A stretch of DNA of 64,000 nt from Tanypteryx hageni (taxonomy: Eukaryota; Arthropoda; Insecta; Odonata; Petaluridae), in contig CM054116.1 of NCBI GenBank assembly GCA_028673005.1, forward strand, positions 22,793,840 to 22,857,839. The letters run 5' to 3'. Shown one piece after another: positions 1-12,630 of this stretch. Every line of letters starts with the position of its first letter. Positions within the stretch are counted from its first letter, which is position 1. The position numbers and the translations under genes are program-made. The notes beneath the pieces were generated by a model. It was given only the letters and a program-made list of their open reading frames with translations. It searched no databases and had not been told where the DNA came from.

Positions 1-73
1 GGATTTGTCCCGGTTTCTCATCTTCAGAGATCGTTTTGTCCCGGTTTTGATCCTTGAACATATGGTAACCCTA
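1..73. mobile_element. Probable hAT-type element terminus, cut by window edge
   Basis: Read on the minus strand, the segment ends TAGGGTTACCATATG followed by two copies of a CCGGGACAAA-like word. This resembles the TAGGG/CAGGG inverted-repeat ends of many hAT-family elements. The rest would lie left of the window, so no partner repeat or target duplication can be checked. The family call is inference from the terminus alone. Confidence 0.35.
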
Positions 74-1576
74 TAATACAATAGATTTTTCTCTGCAGAC
101 TGAAGGGGGAATAAGCAAGACCCACAGGATATCCGAATTCGCGGTACCAGTGACGGTGTTATAAACGGCGAGCACTTTACTCTGTTAATGACCTGCCCCC
201 CCCCCCCACCCCCTCCCCAGAGAAGGCATCAATATGCGCAATTATGATGGGATACTCGGGAAATAGATAAAATGTCCCAAAAAAAGGTGATTAAAGGACG
301 CAGATAATAATAATGCCCAAGCTTCGAAAATATTTCCAAACTTCGTTAAAATGCAGAAATCATCAGAGGAAGTAAACTAAAAGAGAAGAAAAGAACTTTT
401 AAGAGATACTTCCGTCTCAAAACTATTCCATTAACTGAATAATTCTATTTTCCTTTACCAAACGTCAACACAGCTAGATATCCCAACATTTCCATCTCCA
501 TTTCCCGTTCACTTGCTTGATATCCCGAAAGACCCACCCAGCATTAAAATTCTTGGCACGATCGCTGAGCAACGGGCTGAGTAATACCTTTACATAGTCG
601 GTGCCCTGATAATTTAAGGGTTAATAAAAATGCCAAAAGTTCTTTTGAAGTCAGCGATAAATCGAGCACGAAATATGTGCGCTATGTAATTTATGAAAAC
701 GCTTTGACAAGAAAATTTTATTGTGAGCCATATTGAACAAATAATAACGAATATTTTTTTCGGAAAAAAATTTACCATGGTTTCCAAAAACTATAAGTTG
801 ATAGAAAGAAAAGTGCATATTCCGAATTACGTCATCTTTACATGAAAATCTCTGAGTACAGAAAAATGGAGAGTTAGTTCTGAAAAACGAAGGCGAACGA
901 AGGAGAGGCGGATTTAGGAGTAAGTGCGAGGAACAAGGGATCATAGCGGATTTATTAATAGGAGAGATCAAAAGCTGAGAATAACGGAAACTGTACCGAA
1001 TCTCTCGGGAGAGCGAAAAGCAGCGCAGAGGGGGAAAATGGGAATGGGCAAGTGGAAACCCATGGGACTGGATCACATCGAGTGCTCGACAAACAGACAT
1101 TCTCAACGGATGCAAGCCACATGACATAAATACGGCCATGGATGAAATAACTGTTTTCAGCAACTTTCATTTCAGCAACACGACGTAATAACGTCGAAGT
1201 AATGTCGAGTCGAAAACACTGAATTCCACTATAATCCGCAATTAAACATTTCGACATATACACGTCTTACGGTTCTTCTCGTCTCTGCGTTCGACGGAAT
1301 ATCGAAATATTGAAATGAGTTTTCGGGGAAAAATTGCACTCTCCAGAATTTGATGACGAAGATGATGATTAAACGACTTTGTCTATCGACGCAAACTCGC
1401 TATAGCTCGCTTGCCGAGGATTTCGCGAACAAAATTGCGGAAAAAAGGAAGAGAGAGGATTACGTCCGTAATGAATGGGAGGCTACGGATACATGAGCGC
1501 GCACACACACATACATTCTATCTTTCGACCGACGTCACTCGTTTTGAAATTAATCTCGGCGCTACGATGCCGGACG
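74..1576. other. Unannotated AT-rich sequence
   Basis: A poly-C run lies at about 197-212. Otherwise this is non-repetitive AT-rich DNA with short overlapping open frames on both strands that lack recognisable motifs or convincing coding character. I see no gene. Confidence 0.6.
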
Positions 1577-1841
1577 AGGTCGAGAGAGAGAGGAGGGAGA
1601 GTGGGAGGGGGATTGGGAGGGAGAGTGGGAGGGAGAGTGGGAGGGAGAGTTGGAGGGAGAGTTGGAGGGAGAGTTGGAGGGAGAGTTGGAGGGAGAGTGG
1701 GAGGGAGAGTGGGGGGGGAGAGTGGGAGGGAGAGTGGGAGGGAGAGTGGGAGGGAGAGTGGGAGGGAGAGTGGGAGGGAGAGTGGGAGGGTGAGTGGGAG
1801 GGAGAGTGGGAAAGAGAGTGGGAGAGAGGAACGACCGCGTC
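1577..1841. repeat. Purine-rich minisatellite, 12-bp unit
   Basis: About twenty tandem copies of GGGAGGGAGAGT with single-base variants, including a TTGGAGGG sub-block. The plus strand is almost pure purine. It is open in several frames at once (RESGRESG, LPLSLPLS and GRVGGRVG type peptides), which is the signature of a repeat whose period is a multiple of three and not of a gene. Confidence 0.95.
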
Positions 1842-2879
1842 CAAAGTATTGTTTTTTAAGAGCAGCGCTCGGACATAATGTCGTCGTCTTGGTACGTCGA
1901 ATGTTCAAATAAAGCGATGAAGGGAAGAGGGCACGCATTTGATCGCCTAATGGAGAGTTTTGATAATAAAACCGTCTCTCGAAAACTTTCAATCTATTCA
2001 CGTAGAAAATTTCGGATGAAAAGAGACAAACGACTTGCGGGTTAGGTCGCATCCTCAAATTTGCTGATGGGAAATGAGAGATAAAAGCCATGACTTCGAC
2101 CGCAAGTTGCATATTAGACGAAAAGCTACATAGAGCATTTTTCATGAGAAGATTGAAGCTATTCAGTCATTAATGTTTCAAACGCTCGAAGTTTCAATTC
2201 TTGGAGAAACGGCAAAAACTCAATGTTTCAAATTTGTCGGCGATTTTCCTAAGAAAGGGATGCTTTATTTTTGCAGGATATGGTATGCATTTTAACCGTT
2301 TAAATTACATTTTATAATTATAACTATATATTTAAAGAGCTATCTCACGTTTGTAGTTCAGTAGCTTGAGAAATAGCTCGTCTACGATCAGGGAATCCTC
2401 CAAAATGGCGTTTGCGATGCTTTCCATAGCATAGTTGTTGTTTGGATGTCATGAAAATAATGACAATGTTAAAATATTTCTTAGTTGCATTTTAAATAAA
2501 ATGAATTTAAAAATAAAATTAATATAAAATTCTACAATAAAAATAATAGCCAAAATCATATCATCACCACATTTTGGAATTTAGTTTATTACTCTCATTT
2601 ATTACTGCAGTATCTGACTGTGATTTATATTATCAATACGATAACAGCTAGAAAACGATGTTAACATCAACAACGTTTTAAATTAATCCGATTTTACAAA
2701 AGAGGCAGACTTAAAATAAATGTCTGAATGAGTGCGTAGAAGCGAAAAATTGCGAGAGAAGGTAGCTTACCTCTAATCGGATAGCGTACTCGAGCAAAAC
2801 ACGCCGTAGGCTTCTTGTAAAAGTCGAAATTGAAGTCGGGTCATTACTTTGGGCGGAAAAAGAGACATACAATGGCGGA
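1842..2879. other. Unannotated AT-rich sequence
   Basis: No gene, tandem array or terminal-repeat element recognised. A short imperfect inverted repeat (GAGCTATCTC with GAGAAATAGCTC) lies at about 2,338-2,383. Confidence 0.6.
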
Positions 2880-3400
2880 AGGGTGTGGCACGGTGGAGGA
2901 ATCAGTGAAGGAGAAAGGAGGGTGAGGAAGAGAGGAGTGGGGAGGAGGAGCGTAGGATTGAGGGAGAAAAGGGGGAGGAAGGAATCGGTGATTCGGATCA
3001 GAGGGGAAAGAAAAGAGCAGAGGAAAGGTGAAGGGGAGGCAATAAAAAAGAGGAGAGAGAGAGAGGGCTTGGGAGGAGGGAGTGGGTGTAGAATAGGGGA
3101 GAGTCGTGAAAGGTCGGAGGGAAGGAGAGGGAGGCGGAGGGAGCGGGAGGGAGGCGGAGGGAGGGAGAGGGAGGCGGAGGGAGGGAGAGGGAGGCGGAGG
3201 GAGGGAGAGGGAGGCGGAGGGAGGGAGAGGGAGGTGAAGGGAGAGGAGCTGCACATGGGTGCCGGGGGATGAAAAATATCGAGAAGGGGAAGCCAGGCAT
3301 AAAAGCGCTGGAGGAATGAAAAGAGTGAGATGTGGAAGGAGAGAGAGAGGGAAAGAGATAGAGGGCAGGGCAGGATTAGAATGAAAAGGTCGACTCGCGC
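2880..3400. repeat. Purine-rich tract with 20-bp minisatellite core
   Basis: The plus strand is nearly all A and G. From about 3,130 to 3,240 the tract becomes a regular tandem array with a 20-bp period (GAGGCGGAGGGAGGGAGAGG). The long open frames across it on both strands translate to R/E/G or S/L/P repeats and are artefacts. Confidence 0.9.
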
Positions 3401-4395
3401 AGAAACTAGATCTTGAGGAAAAAATAATCGCAACTCTATTCGACGATAGACTTCTTTTTATTTTGGAGGTAGAGGGAGGAGGAGGAAAGGGTTGAATCGG
3501 TGGTTTTATTCCGTCAATAAACGTCAGCTTGAAGAATATTCATGAAAGCAGTCATATCCTGACTTCAGATTACCAAACGACGCCAAATTCACGATCTGCT
3601 TTATGATCCTAAAATGAAAGGAACTCAAAATCTCAAGTATTTGAGAAGATTCATATTCCGATGAGGAATATCACCAAACGGTTATGACTGGAAAAAAGTC
3701 GGAAGCACGTGCATCGGTTCTTCATATCCTATAGTATAACTGAGTGAACGGCTGCGTATTATCAAAGAGGAGCGTAGCATTTTAAAAATTATCATAAACA
3801 GTATGAGAGGAGTATCTACACCAAGCAGAGACGTGATATCTTTCGCTTCCAGATTCTGTGGAAGAATTTACAAAATATACTAAAATTTAAGATAAAATGT
3901 TCTCCTTAAAGTGTAGAAGAAAAGATATCCTCACCGAAGTTCGCCAAAGTTTGGAGGTATATTTAGCAGCTTTTTTCGCGGAATGCGCAGCTAAAGAAGA
4001 GGGGAAGCTATTCCATACGACAGCGGTGAGAAATACTGTCGCAGTAGGCATTCAGTCGCGCAACTCTCTTGAGTCGGAAAGAGGAATGAAGAGAGATGAA
4101 GGGAAGTTCTTGGATTTTCTGCAATCGACAGCGTCTCATGAAACGCAGCATAGAACATACAACCAACTGTTTGATGTATACATTTAATCATCTAAAGTTC
4201 GAGGGATATATGAAGAAAAACATTTAATCAAACGTTCGCATTAGAGTTTGAAAGTTCTTTAGAAAATCATATAAGAAAATGCATGAGAGCAGGAAATTTC
4301 GTAACATCGTTTATGCATCAAAGCGACGCAATTTAATAACTCCATGCATTAAAATACACTTATGTTTTATATTTTGCATACAGTGAAACGCAAAA

Positions 4396-4397
<2 letters not shown>
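3401..4397. other. Unannotated sequence
   Basis: No recognisable gene or repeat. An open frame at 3,897-4,187 (96 residues) has no domain motif I know and no coding context. Confidence 0.5.

Positions 4398-4444
<47 letters not shown>
4398..4444. repeat. (TA)n microsatellite
   Basis: Uninterrupted AT dinucleotide repeat of about 46 bp. Confidence 0.97.
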
Positions 4445-4450
<6 letters not shown>

Positions 4451-4739
4451 CTGCCATTACTTTCGTCCTATTTTTTACATTTAAAGAGGGAACACGCTAA
4501 AATGACGGCAGCGGATGAAGTCTTTTGTTAAGCTTAATAGACTGAAGCTCCAATGATAAATTCAAAATATATGCTAGCAAATAGAAGCCAGGAAAAAGTA
4601 GTATGAGCCACCCTTTATTTATTAAATAAGAAAACATATTAAGGGTTTTTGTTAACGGTCATTTTGTATTACTTGTCAAGTGGAAAAATCAAGTCACCTA
4701 TACATTTAAAATATTTAACTTGATCATTGCATTGCTCTG

Positions 4740-4935
4740 CAGGATTTGAAACTTCCTAGGTAAATCAAATAGAGGCGTTCCTGGAATCGAACTCGGGACG
4801 TCATTCTTCGGCAAATAAAATATGGCCCTGAGGTCGGCCTTGGTAGCACGAGCCTCATACCGGGTTTCACAAAAATCGGTCCATTGATAGAAAAGTTAGT
4901 AACGGAAAGACACAGACAGACACGACCATTTCATA
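4740..4935 (-). repeat. Degenerate interspersed repeat with tRNA box-B-like motif
   Basis: On the minus strand GAGTTCGATTCCAGG at about 4,780-4,794 matches the pol III box B consensus. The same stretch carries a GACACAGACAGACACGACC run like the GACAGACGG runs of the Helitron at 46-55 kb. It may be an old SINE or Helitron fragment. No matching box A or termini were identified. Confidence 0.3.
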
Positions 4936-7427
4936 AGGCTTCGGAAACCAGCCTAAAAATAGCAATACGTAGCCGCGAAAGAGGAGAAACGCTGAAAGAT
5001 TGGTACAAGGAAAGAAACATGGTTGGATGCATTACTAGAAATATGGATTTTTGAAGAAGGGAATGCTTATCTCCACTTCCGAAACAAAGTAAGGAGAGGG
5101 AGGAGTTTTGCTCGGGAGGCAGAAACAATGGGGGAGGAACTCGAGCAAGAAGGGCAGTCGGGGGCGGAGACGGATGCGGAAGGGTTGTGAAAAGGGATTG
5201 TTTTGGAGATAATGGAAGCTGGAGGAAAGAGAGAGGAGCTATGGAAGAGAGAGAGAGAGAGGTTATGAAAGAGAGAGGCTATGGGAGAGAGAGGTACACA
5301 TAAAAGAGAATCGAGAGAGGGCGAGAATTTACCACTACTTTCGAAAGCCTCAGACAAGACTTACTCTAGTCGTTGCTGGTTATAGAACGTTAATGCAAAA
5401 GGATTAACATCCTCGGAGAGAGAAATCCCACAGCCTCTTTTCGATAATAAATTCCGTCTAAATTCAGTAAAGATATAAAAAATATTTCCATAGACCCATG
5501 TATTCTAAAGTAAAATATACTTCAAAGGCGGAAAAGTAGGACCCTTTCGCAAATATAGCTCCATTTTGGCATGATGGGAACTTGAAAAAAGAACGAGTGG
5601 TACTAGAGAAAGGAAAAAAAGAGCTTTAAGGTGGCGTTCAAGAAAGAGGGAAAAGGGGGCAGCGAGGCGAGTATTCAGATTGGGAAAGAGATCGCGGCAT
5701 GTCGGACGACGGCTTCAGGGGATGATTGTTTTGATTGGTAGATGACGCGGATTCAGTGCAAGGCTTTCTAAAAATGCATTTTTAAATTACTTAAATTTGG
5801 GATGCGAATTCGGTAAAAACAACAGTTGTCTAGCTGAAAGAACAGAGTTCTTAACTTTTTAAGGAAGAGGTCATATACATACCGAATTAGCGTAAATATC
5901 GGCTTTAAATCGGAAAAAATTGAATTTTTGCTATCTTCAACAATGGAAATGTATAAAAACCATGGAAACGGCCTCATAGCTTTTAAAGGGACCTTTAATG
6001 CTTTTAATGGAAATTAATGCCGTCATAACGAATTATAGTGGAACTTTCATAACTCGAATCTCAAGTAAAAATTATTCAGTTACAGAAAATTAAAAATACG
6101 GAAATATATTTTTTAAATGTTTGTATATATACAGTTCTATAACTCCAATCTCAAGGGAAAGCAAAAATTATTCGAATTAATAGAAAAATCGAGTTACGGA
6201 AATATATTTCTCTGTGTACTATAATATAACCTACATGGTAGGAACGAAGAAAGAGAGAACAAAGGAATAAAATTATCAAATAAATAATAGAATATGAAAA
6301 CAATAGAAGCCTAAAGAGGTGAGGGCAAAGAGGTGAAAAGGGCTGCAGATTACGGGGAATGAGGAAGAGAGGGGGTGGACACGCGATTTAGAGAGATTTC
6401 CAAAATAGGAAAAGGGAGGTGAAGGCAAAAGTGCTCAGTCGGGACTTGGGAGAAGGACGCGTTTGGAATCGATGTGATTGGAGCCGTGGAGTGAAAGACT
6501 TGAGGAATGGAACACTTATGAAGAAGGTAGAAGAATTGCCAAGATACTATCAAGTGACGCCTCCAGATATGCAGACGATGAATCGGCTGGAAAGCAACGG
6601 CTTCCATGAGACAGCGAAAGCTACCGGTAGGTTAAAAAAAATTCATCAGTTTTAAGCTACTCTAATGAAATTTTTTCCTATGATTCGAAAAAATTAAACG
6701 TTTTTAGGATCTGCACAAAGCGAAAAAACAACGCGCGCAATGCTGGCAACCGTGCTTCAACATATCATTGAAAATACTTCCAGGAGGCTGTAGTTTTCAT
6801 TGATAATACACGCACACTCATCCATATACACTACGAGCACAAAAAACACAAAACATCACCGTCTGCGAAATACATTTTATACGATAAATTGAACAAACTT
6901 TTTACGAAAGCGTCGTTAAATTTGTATTTTTAAATTTCTTTGAATTGAGATAAAAACTCGGAGCCTAGAAGAACGCAAGGTCACATTAAATTTCAGAATC
7001 GAAAACGCCCAAATCCTCTTCGAATAAATTACTAACTTCAGAAACAAAAAATCATTTAAAATCTTTAACAATGAGACACATTTTCATGAATATTTCGCAC
7101 ACTACTACTGAACTTGAACTCTACGACTGAATTAGAGTTGTGATAGAAAATGTTCCTTAACAACCGAATTCCACAATTCTCCACATTTGTAAGGAATTTC
7201 ATTATTATCTTATCAATATTTTTATCGTTCACATTCAACCGTTTCAAAGAGGGCTTTAAACTACTATTTACCCCGAGTATGAATTTTTTGCGATGAAATT
7301 GCATAAGATACTGGACCAAATAATGCAAGATGGGAAGATAAGACCATAGAAGAAAATAGGATGCAGATCGAATGAATACTTAAAAATCGTTTTAAGAGAA
7401 CGTAGAGGAGTAATAACTGTGCAGACT
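4936..7427. other. Unannotated sequence with short GA-rich runs
   Basis: GAGAGA-rich stretches occur at about 5,100-5,320 and 6,340-6,430. The remainder is AT-rich unique-looking DNA. The open frames present are under 100 residues and motif-free. Confidence 0.55.
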
Positions 7428-7648
7428 TCAAGAACAAGCAATTTAAAATATGCAATTCCAATAGCCGCAACAAGGTTAAAAAAAAACCATATGCGTATTT
7501 GTCATTAGAATCTATTTTTGGTGAATTATCGCTGAAGACGGCTGCTTTGTAGTCGAAATGTGCAAATGATTTTTTAACCTTGTTGTGGCTATTGGAGATA
7601 CCTAAGGCAAGCACATTTTTTAAATTGCTTGTTCTTGATTTTTTTCAG
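7428..7648. repeat. Inverted-repeat pair, possible Penelope-like remnant
   Basis: The left arm (about 7,428-7,488) and right arm (about 7,570-7,648, reversed) share CAAGAACAAGCAATTTAAAA and CCAATAGCC(A/G)CAACAAGGTTAAAAAA, separated by roughly 85 bp. The spacer contains CTGAAGA, a short potential stem, then CGAAATG at 7,532-7,560, resembling the CTGANGA...GAAA core of hammerhead-like motifs found in Penelope-type terminal repeats. The inverted repeat is directly visible. The Penelope attribution is inference. Confidence 0.4.
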
Positions 7649-7736
7649 CCTTAAGACGAGCTCGATTGTTCTCTGTTGTACAGAGGCTATTTTAAAAGAA
7701 AATCCGACAGTGTAATAATAATTACGACCTAATGGG

Positions 7737-7928
7737 ATAGGAGGAAGGGAATAGGAGTAGGAAGGGAATAGGAAGAGGAAGGTAATAGGAAGAGGAAAGG
7801 AATAGGAGGAGGAAGGGAATAGGAGGAGGAAGGGAATAGGTGGAGGAAGGGAATAGGAAGAGGAAGGGAATAGGAGGAGGAAGGGAATAGGAGGAGGAAG
7901 GGAATAGGAGAAGGAAGGGAATAGGTGA
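7737..7928. repeat. Purine-rich minisatellite, 17-bp unit
   Basis: About eleven tandem copies of GGAATAGGAGGAGGAAG with variants (AGG to AAG or TGG). The plus strand is all purine apart from the T of each unit. The overlapping minus-strand frames (FLLLFPSSSYS peptides) are translations of the array. Confidence 0.95.
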
Positions 7929-8661
7929 GAGAAAAGAGGGGTGCCGATGGAGTGAGTAACCAGATACCACGAGAGGCGTGGAGAAGAGAAGGCGGCTGCT
8001 TCCGCCGCGCATGCGGAAGGGTTAAAGGGTGACGTGGGATCCAAAGGGTGCATTATCGTTTCGGATCTAAGAGTACAGGCTGCTCTCAGAAAAGAGCGCG
8101 GCCCATCTCCGAGAGATACGAGATTCCTATCACTCACTCCTTTCAACGCGAGATTTCATTACAAAATAGGGTAGTGTTTATGCAGCAGCACGTTTTTGAA
8201 GGGTGGGCACGCCCTAATGAAATATAAAAGTTTAACTTTCCGCGTGTACTTGTCTATAATGTCATCTTTATTACGAACATCAGTTGCTTCGAGGCACTGC
8301 AATACGTATATCGACCATGGTTACTTTGTAACCTAGCTTCTGGAAAAATACGTCTCTATCTCTGTCGATGAAACTATGCTTATTTCTTACCGGGCGATAC
8401 AATATCCACTATGGAAATAAAATTCTATTTTATCTTTAATTTACATAAAATGATGATTTAAATTATTCGAAATCTTTTTGCAATCTACAAAGTTCAGAAG
8501 AACAAAGAATTAAATGAGTTAAGTAAAATTGACGTAAGATTTTGTTAAGGAAGTTATTCGTCTCCCAAGAACATTTTATTAATTTCAGAAAAACAAAATT
8601 CGCTGCGACAATGTGTGAATTTTTTAGATTCGTACAAGAACAAGTTTGCTTTTACTGCATC
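7929..8661. other. Unannotated sequence
   Basis: The short CG-richer patch at 7,960-8,140 and the AT-rich DNA to 8,661 show no gene, tandem repeat or element termini. Confidence 0.5.
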
Positions 8662-8669
8662 ATTTAGAA

Positions 8670-9087
8670 CTGTTTCCCAACCTTTTTCATTCCACGACAA
8701 ATAAAAAATGTTGGCGGCACACTCGTTCTCCTCACCCAACAAAATTCGCTGTTAATGTGAGATCTGAGCTTGTCTCAAAGTACACAGTCGTTTTATCCTA
8801 GTGGGAACTAAAGCTAGTGAAGTTACGTCAAGACAAATTAGTACTACTTACATACTACCTTTCATACAGGGCCGCTAACTTCGTGGAGGGTTGGGTATGC
8901 GATAAGTATCTCCTTGCTTCGCACCCCTCTCTACCGCCCATTTCTCACTACTCCCACACCGATACTATATTCGGGAATTATTTTCAGTGTTCGATTATTT
9001 CTCCGTGACTGTTCGGAAAAACAGACTTTCCCAAAATGCCGCGGCACATACGCTCATGATTAACTGCACACAGATTGGGAAACACTG
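8670..9087. mobile_element. hAT-like non-autonomous element (MITE), 418 bp
   Basis: The left end CTGTTTCCCAACCTTTTTCA pairs with the right end, which read in reverse is CAGTGTTTCCCAATCTGTG, a typical hAT terminus. Candidate 8-bp target duplications flank it: ATTTAGAA at 8,662-8,669 and AATTAGAA at 9,088-9,095, one mismatch. No transposase is encoded. The small open frames inside have no recognised motif. It was presumably mobilised by a hAT transposase elsewhere. Confidence 0.65.
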
Positions 9088-9095
9088 AATTAGAA

Positions 9096-10390
9096 TACGC
9101 AAATGGTATAGGAAAAAGGCCTAAAATACACATTTAAAACGCTTTAACCTTTTGGACCTAACTTCAAAAATAAAAAAATTCTCGGTATGATATCGAAACG
9201 AGATCTTTTATGATCCGCCCCTTTCGTGCCATGCAAAATAAAATAAAAATGCTGTTTGTATATTACATAGTGACAGTAAGTAAAAATAATAACACGAAAT
9301 ATTTTACCAAGTTATAAATTAAAAAAATTATATTGAGTATTCACGCATGAGATACTATAGAATTCTTATATAGCTCCATATATAAACCTTGATCCGATAA
9401 GCCAAAGAACCACTATTAATACGAGTCTCCATGACGTAAGTTAACCCAGAGAAGGTAAACTGCATATCTATTGGATTAAAAAATCATGTAATATGTTATT
9501 TTTAGAATAATAGAAACAACTTATAAACCTTTATAATGTCTCTTTTGCTCTAATTTATAAATATCTCGATGATGAAGAAACTGCCCACTTAATAGACATT
9601 GATCAACACGCTTCGTTTCAGCGACTCCTAAAATATTTCTCAAGTTTTAGATAAAAAATATTCGGTAATTTAAAAATGTATTACTTTCCGGAATAAGATG
9701 ATTTTTTTAATTGCCAACAAAAAGTGAAGGCGCAATGTTTTCAAAGATTTTATCCACGTCATTCCAACGCCATTCAAATCTTTTTTATTAAATAATTACC
9801 GCATTTCTCACTCATACGAAGTCATTCATCTGAAAAATATTGCTATGAAAATATTTATGGGAGAATTTCCAATAAATTACCAACACAAAGAATGAGCATC
9901 TCGTAGTTTTGAGAACACTATAAGCCAAGAAAGTTAATCAAAATCGGTATGCAACACCCAAAAGACCAATGTTAAATACATCTCACTTAGAATTGCATTT
10001 TTTGGGTGAAGAATAAATGGACGTCGACACGTATGGATTTAACCGCTTTGGTTCCAACTATGTTCTTCTCTTTGATTCACTATTTCGAAACAAAGACCGC
10101 TAAAATGCCACTCTTAATTTGCACGAAATTTTCCGGCGTGTAATGCCATCTGCGCCACGGGAAAACTTTTTAGGGTCTAGTCTCTCGACAAAGAAGACCG
10201 ACAAGAGGAGATACACGAGCACGTGAAGAACAAAAAACGATGCAGGGTTCCCGCGAGGAAGAGGTCGACAAAAATCTCATTTAAAATCTAATGAATAACA
10301 CGCAAGCTTAAAAGACAAATCGGAGGAACGCGATATCGGCCACGGAGAGATGGACATGCCAACGGAAACTCGATTAGGCAGAGAGGGACG
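9096..10390. other. Unannotated AT-rich sequence
   Basis: Nothing recognised; no open frame above about 60 residues. Confidence 0.6.
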
Positions 10391-10743
10391 CTTATCCTCC
10401 CTCCCTATTCTCCCTCCCTTACCAACTCTCCCTTACCCTCCCTCCCTCTCCCCATCGGAAACGTTGGACGGCTGACCACGCCCCCCTCGGCAACAGTGTG
10501 TCCCATTGCAGATTAGCCTCTGACCTCATCGACAGAACGGTGATTAGGGAACTCCGGCCGATCGATTCCCTAATGCCCTCTTCCGAAGCATCGAATATAA
10601 AGCAGAAGCGTTGGCGAATCATTACCAATGGCACCACAGGGTGCGCGACATTTATTGAAAGTTTTTAAATCGCATCGATATTCAATCAGAGTTGAAGAAT
10701 CCGCTTAATTGCAAAGCAAAAATATATTTAAAAACATCTGCAT

Positions 10744-10747
<4 letters not shown>

Positions 10748-10793
<46 letters not shown>
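10748..10793. repeat. (TA)n microsatellite
   Basis: Uninterrupted AT dinucleotide array of about 45 bp. An open frame reading YIYIYIY across it is an artefact. Confidence 0.97.
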
Positions 10794-10798
<5 letters not shown>

Positions 10799-12360
10799 GC
10801 TGATGCTGATATTGATTCAAAAGACGCATATTGCTTCTTTTTCCTAATCTCGTATTTATTACTATTACCGGAAGAACCGGGTTCGATTTCCGGTCAAGTT
10901 AGAATTTTTCTCCGCCCTTCTCATAAATCTTCATTGGCTTGAACACAAAACTGTTACACATTAGAAAGCCCTCGTTTTATTTTTGGAGTCATTTCTAAAG
11001 AGGAGATTTCTGAAGAAAAATAATCGACCGTAACCTACAAAATTAATTGTCATTACAAAGATTAAAATTATGCAAACCATTTTAAACTTTATTTTTTCCA
11101 CCTGCGCCTGCAATGAGACTTCTTAAAGTGAAAACCTCTATTCAAGCCGACGATGACATCTTCGACGAAACAAAATATTTATTCGTGAGAAATTAATGAG
11201 AACAATGACTAAAATAATTGATGAGAAAAAAATGTAATGGTTTCAGTGCAACTATGCATGCGTATAGAGTAGTTTGAAGCTTATAGGACGGAAGGAAGTG
11301 GAATGAAAAAGAGGGAGTTTTTGGAGCTGTCGAATACACCGTCTAATCAAGGAGAAAAGGAGCCTATCGAAGAATAGGAAATTTGAGGGTGAATTTAAGG
11401 GTTCGAACAGACTTAAGGCAAAGGAGTATTGCAATATAGCATCTTAACTCTTCAAAGAGCAGGCTGACACCCAGTATGGTACACGGCGCGGCTGAGCGTG
11501 TGCTCCTAGGCGCGGAGGCGGGAGGAGAGGGTGAGAGAGAAACGGTAGGGTGGAGAAGGGTGGACCGCACACGAGGAGAGATTAGAGTGGCCGATAAGAA
11601 GAGTGGGGCGGAGGATAGATGAGAGTTTTCTGCTAGACTTTTTTCGGTTTATTCTCTCACTCGATGGATTTCCTTGTGGTTTTCATTATGGCGATGGCGC
11701 GGGCGGCACTTAAGTGTGGATAGTTTGCTTTTTTTATTTTTTATTTCGGCCGAATAGTATTTTTATAATAGTTAATGATAGTTTCGGACTGCAGTTATAC
11801 AACGGTATAGTAATCAGAAGGGATATAGAAGGTACTCGTATGTAACATATTCTGTGTAATGAAATAAGATTGAGAGAAGATCACACAAAGAAAAAAATCC
11901 TTACAAACCATAGCATTAATAGTTGAAAATAATTACCACATCATTATTTTAACTTAAATGTATCACGACACCTCGCATGAACTTAGGGCGTTAATTTATA
12001 CATAATTACACTAATTATAAATACGCGCTCCTCCATGGAACGCGAAGGACGAAAGACAAAATAAGGCTTTTGATCCACAGGTCCAGCTATTCATTCAGGA
12101 AAGCCTCACGGGTGGTCGGGAGAGGAGGGGATGAGCAAAATGGCCGCTCAATTAATCATTTCGCTCATTTTCCTTCACGTGTAGCCGCTTTCGGAATGGC
12201 GACCCACGCGCGAGGGTCACTCGGTTACGTGGTCATCGCATAAAAAGGCCCCACGCTCGCAGCAGACGGAAGATCGGCAGGAGAAGGGGAAGAGGCTGAA
12301 GGAGAGATCGGAGACGAGATATGGAGGCGAGATAAATGAAGGAAAGGGGTTCGGAAACAC
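10794..12360. other. Unannotated sequence
   Basis: A GGGTTCGATTTCCGG box-B-like motif occurs at about 10,879-10,893 (possible SINE relic, no box A seen). A GA-rich patch lies at 11,510-11,620. Otherwise nothing recognised. Confidence 0.5.
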
Positions 12361-12630
12361 GGGTCTCGACACCCCTTCCATCCCCCACGATCCTTCCATC
12401 CTCCACGATCCCTTCCATCCCCCACGACCCCTTCCATCCCCCACGACACCTTCCATCCCCCACGACCCCTTCCATCCCCCACGCCCCCTTCCATCCCCCA
12501 CGCCCCCTTCCATCCCCCTCGGCCCCTTCTATACTTCACCACCCCACCCATCTCCCACCACCCCACCCATCCCCCAAAAACCCCACCCATCTCCCATCAC
12601 CCCACCCATCCCCCACCACCCCTCCTTAGC
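12361..12630. repeat. Pyrimidine-rich minisatellite, about 19-bp unit
   Basis: Tandem copies of CCTTCCATCCCCCACGACC drift after about 12,535 into CACCCCACCCATCTCCCAC. Here the pyrimidine-rich strand is the plus strand, opposite to most arrays in the window. Open frames across it give G/W/M/E or P/S/T repeats and are artefacts. Confidence 0.93.

Noticed and set aside
1411..2145. Overlapping open frames of 108-220 residues rich in RESG, PTLPP or SHSPSHSP
   Set aside because: All cover the 12-bp minisatellite, whose period divisible by three keeps multiple frames open; not a gene.
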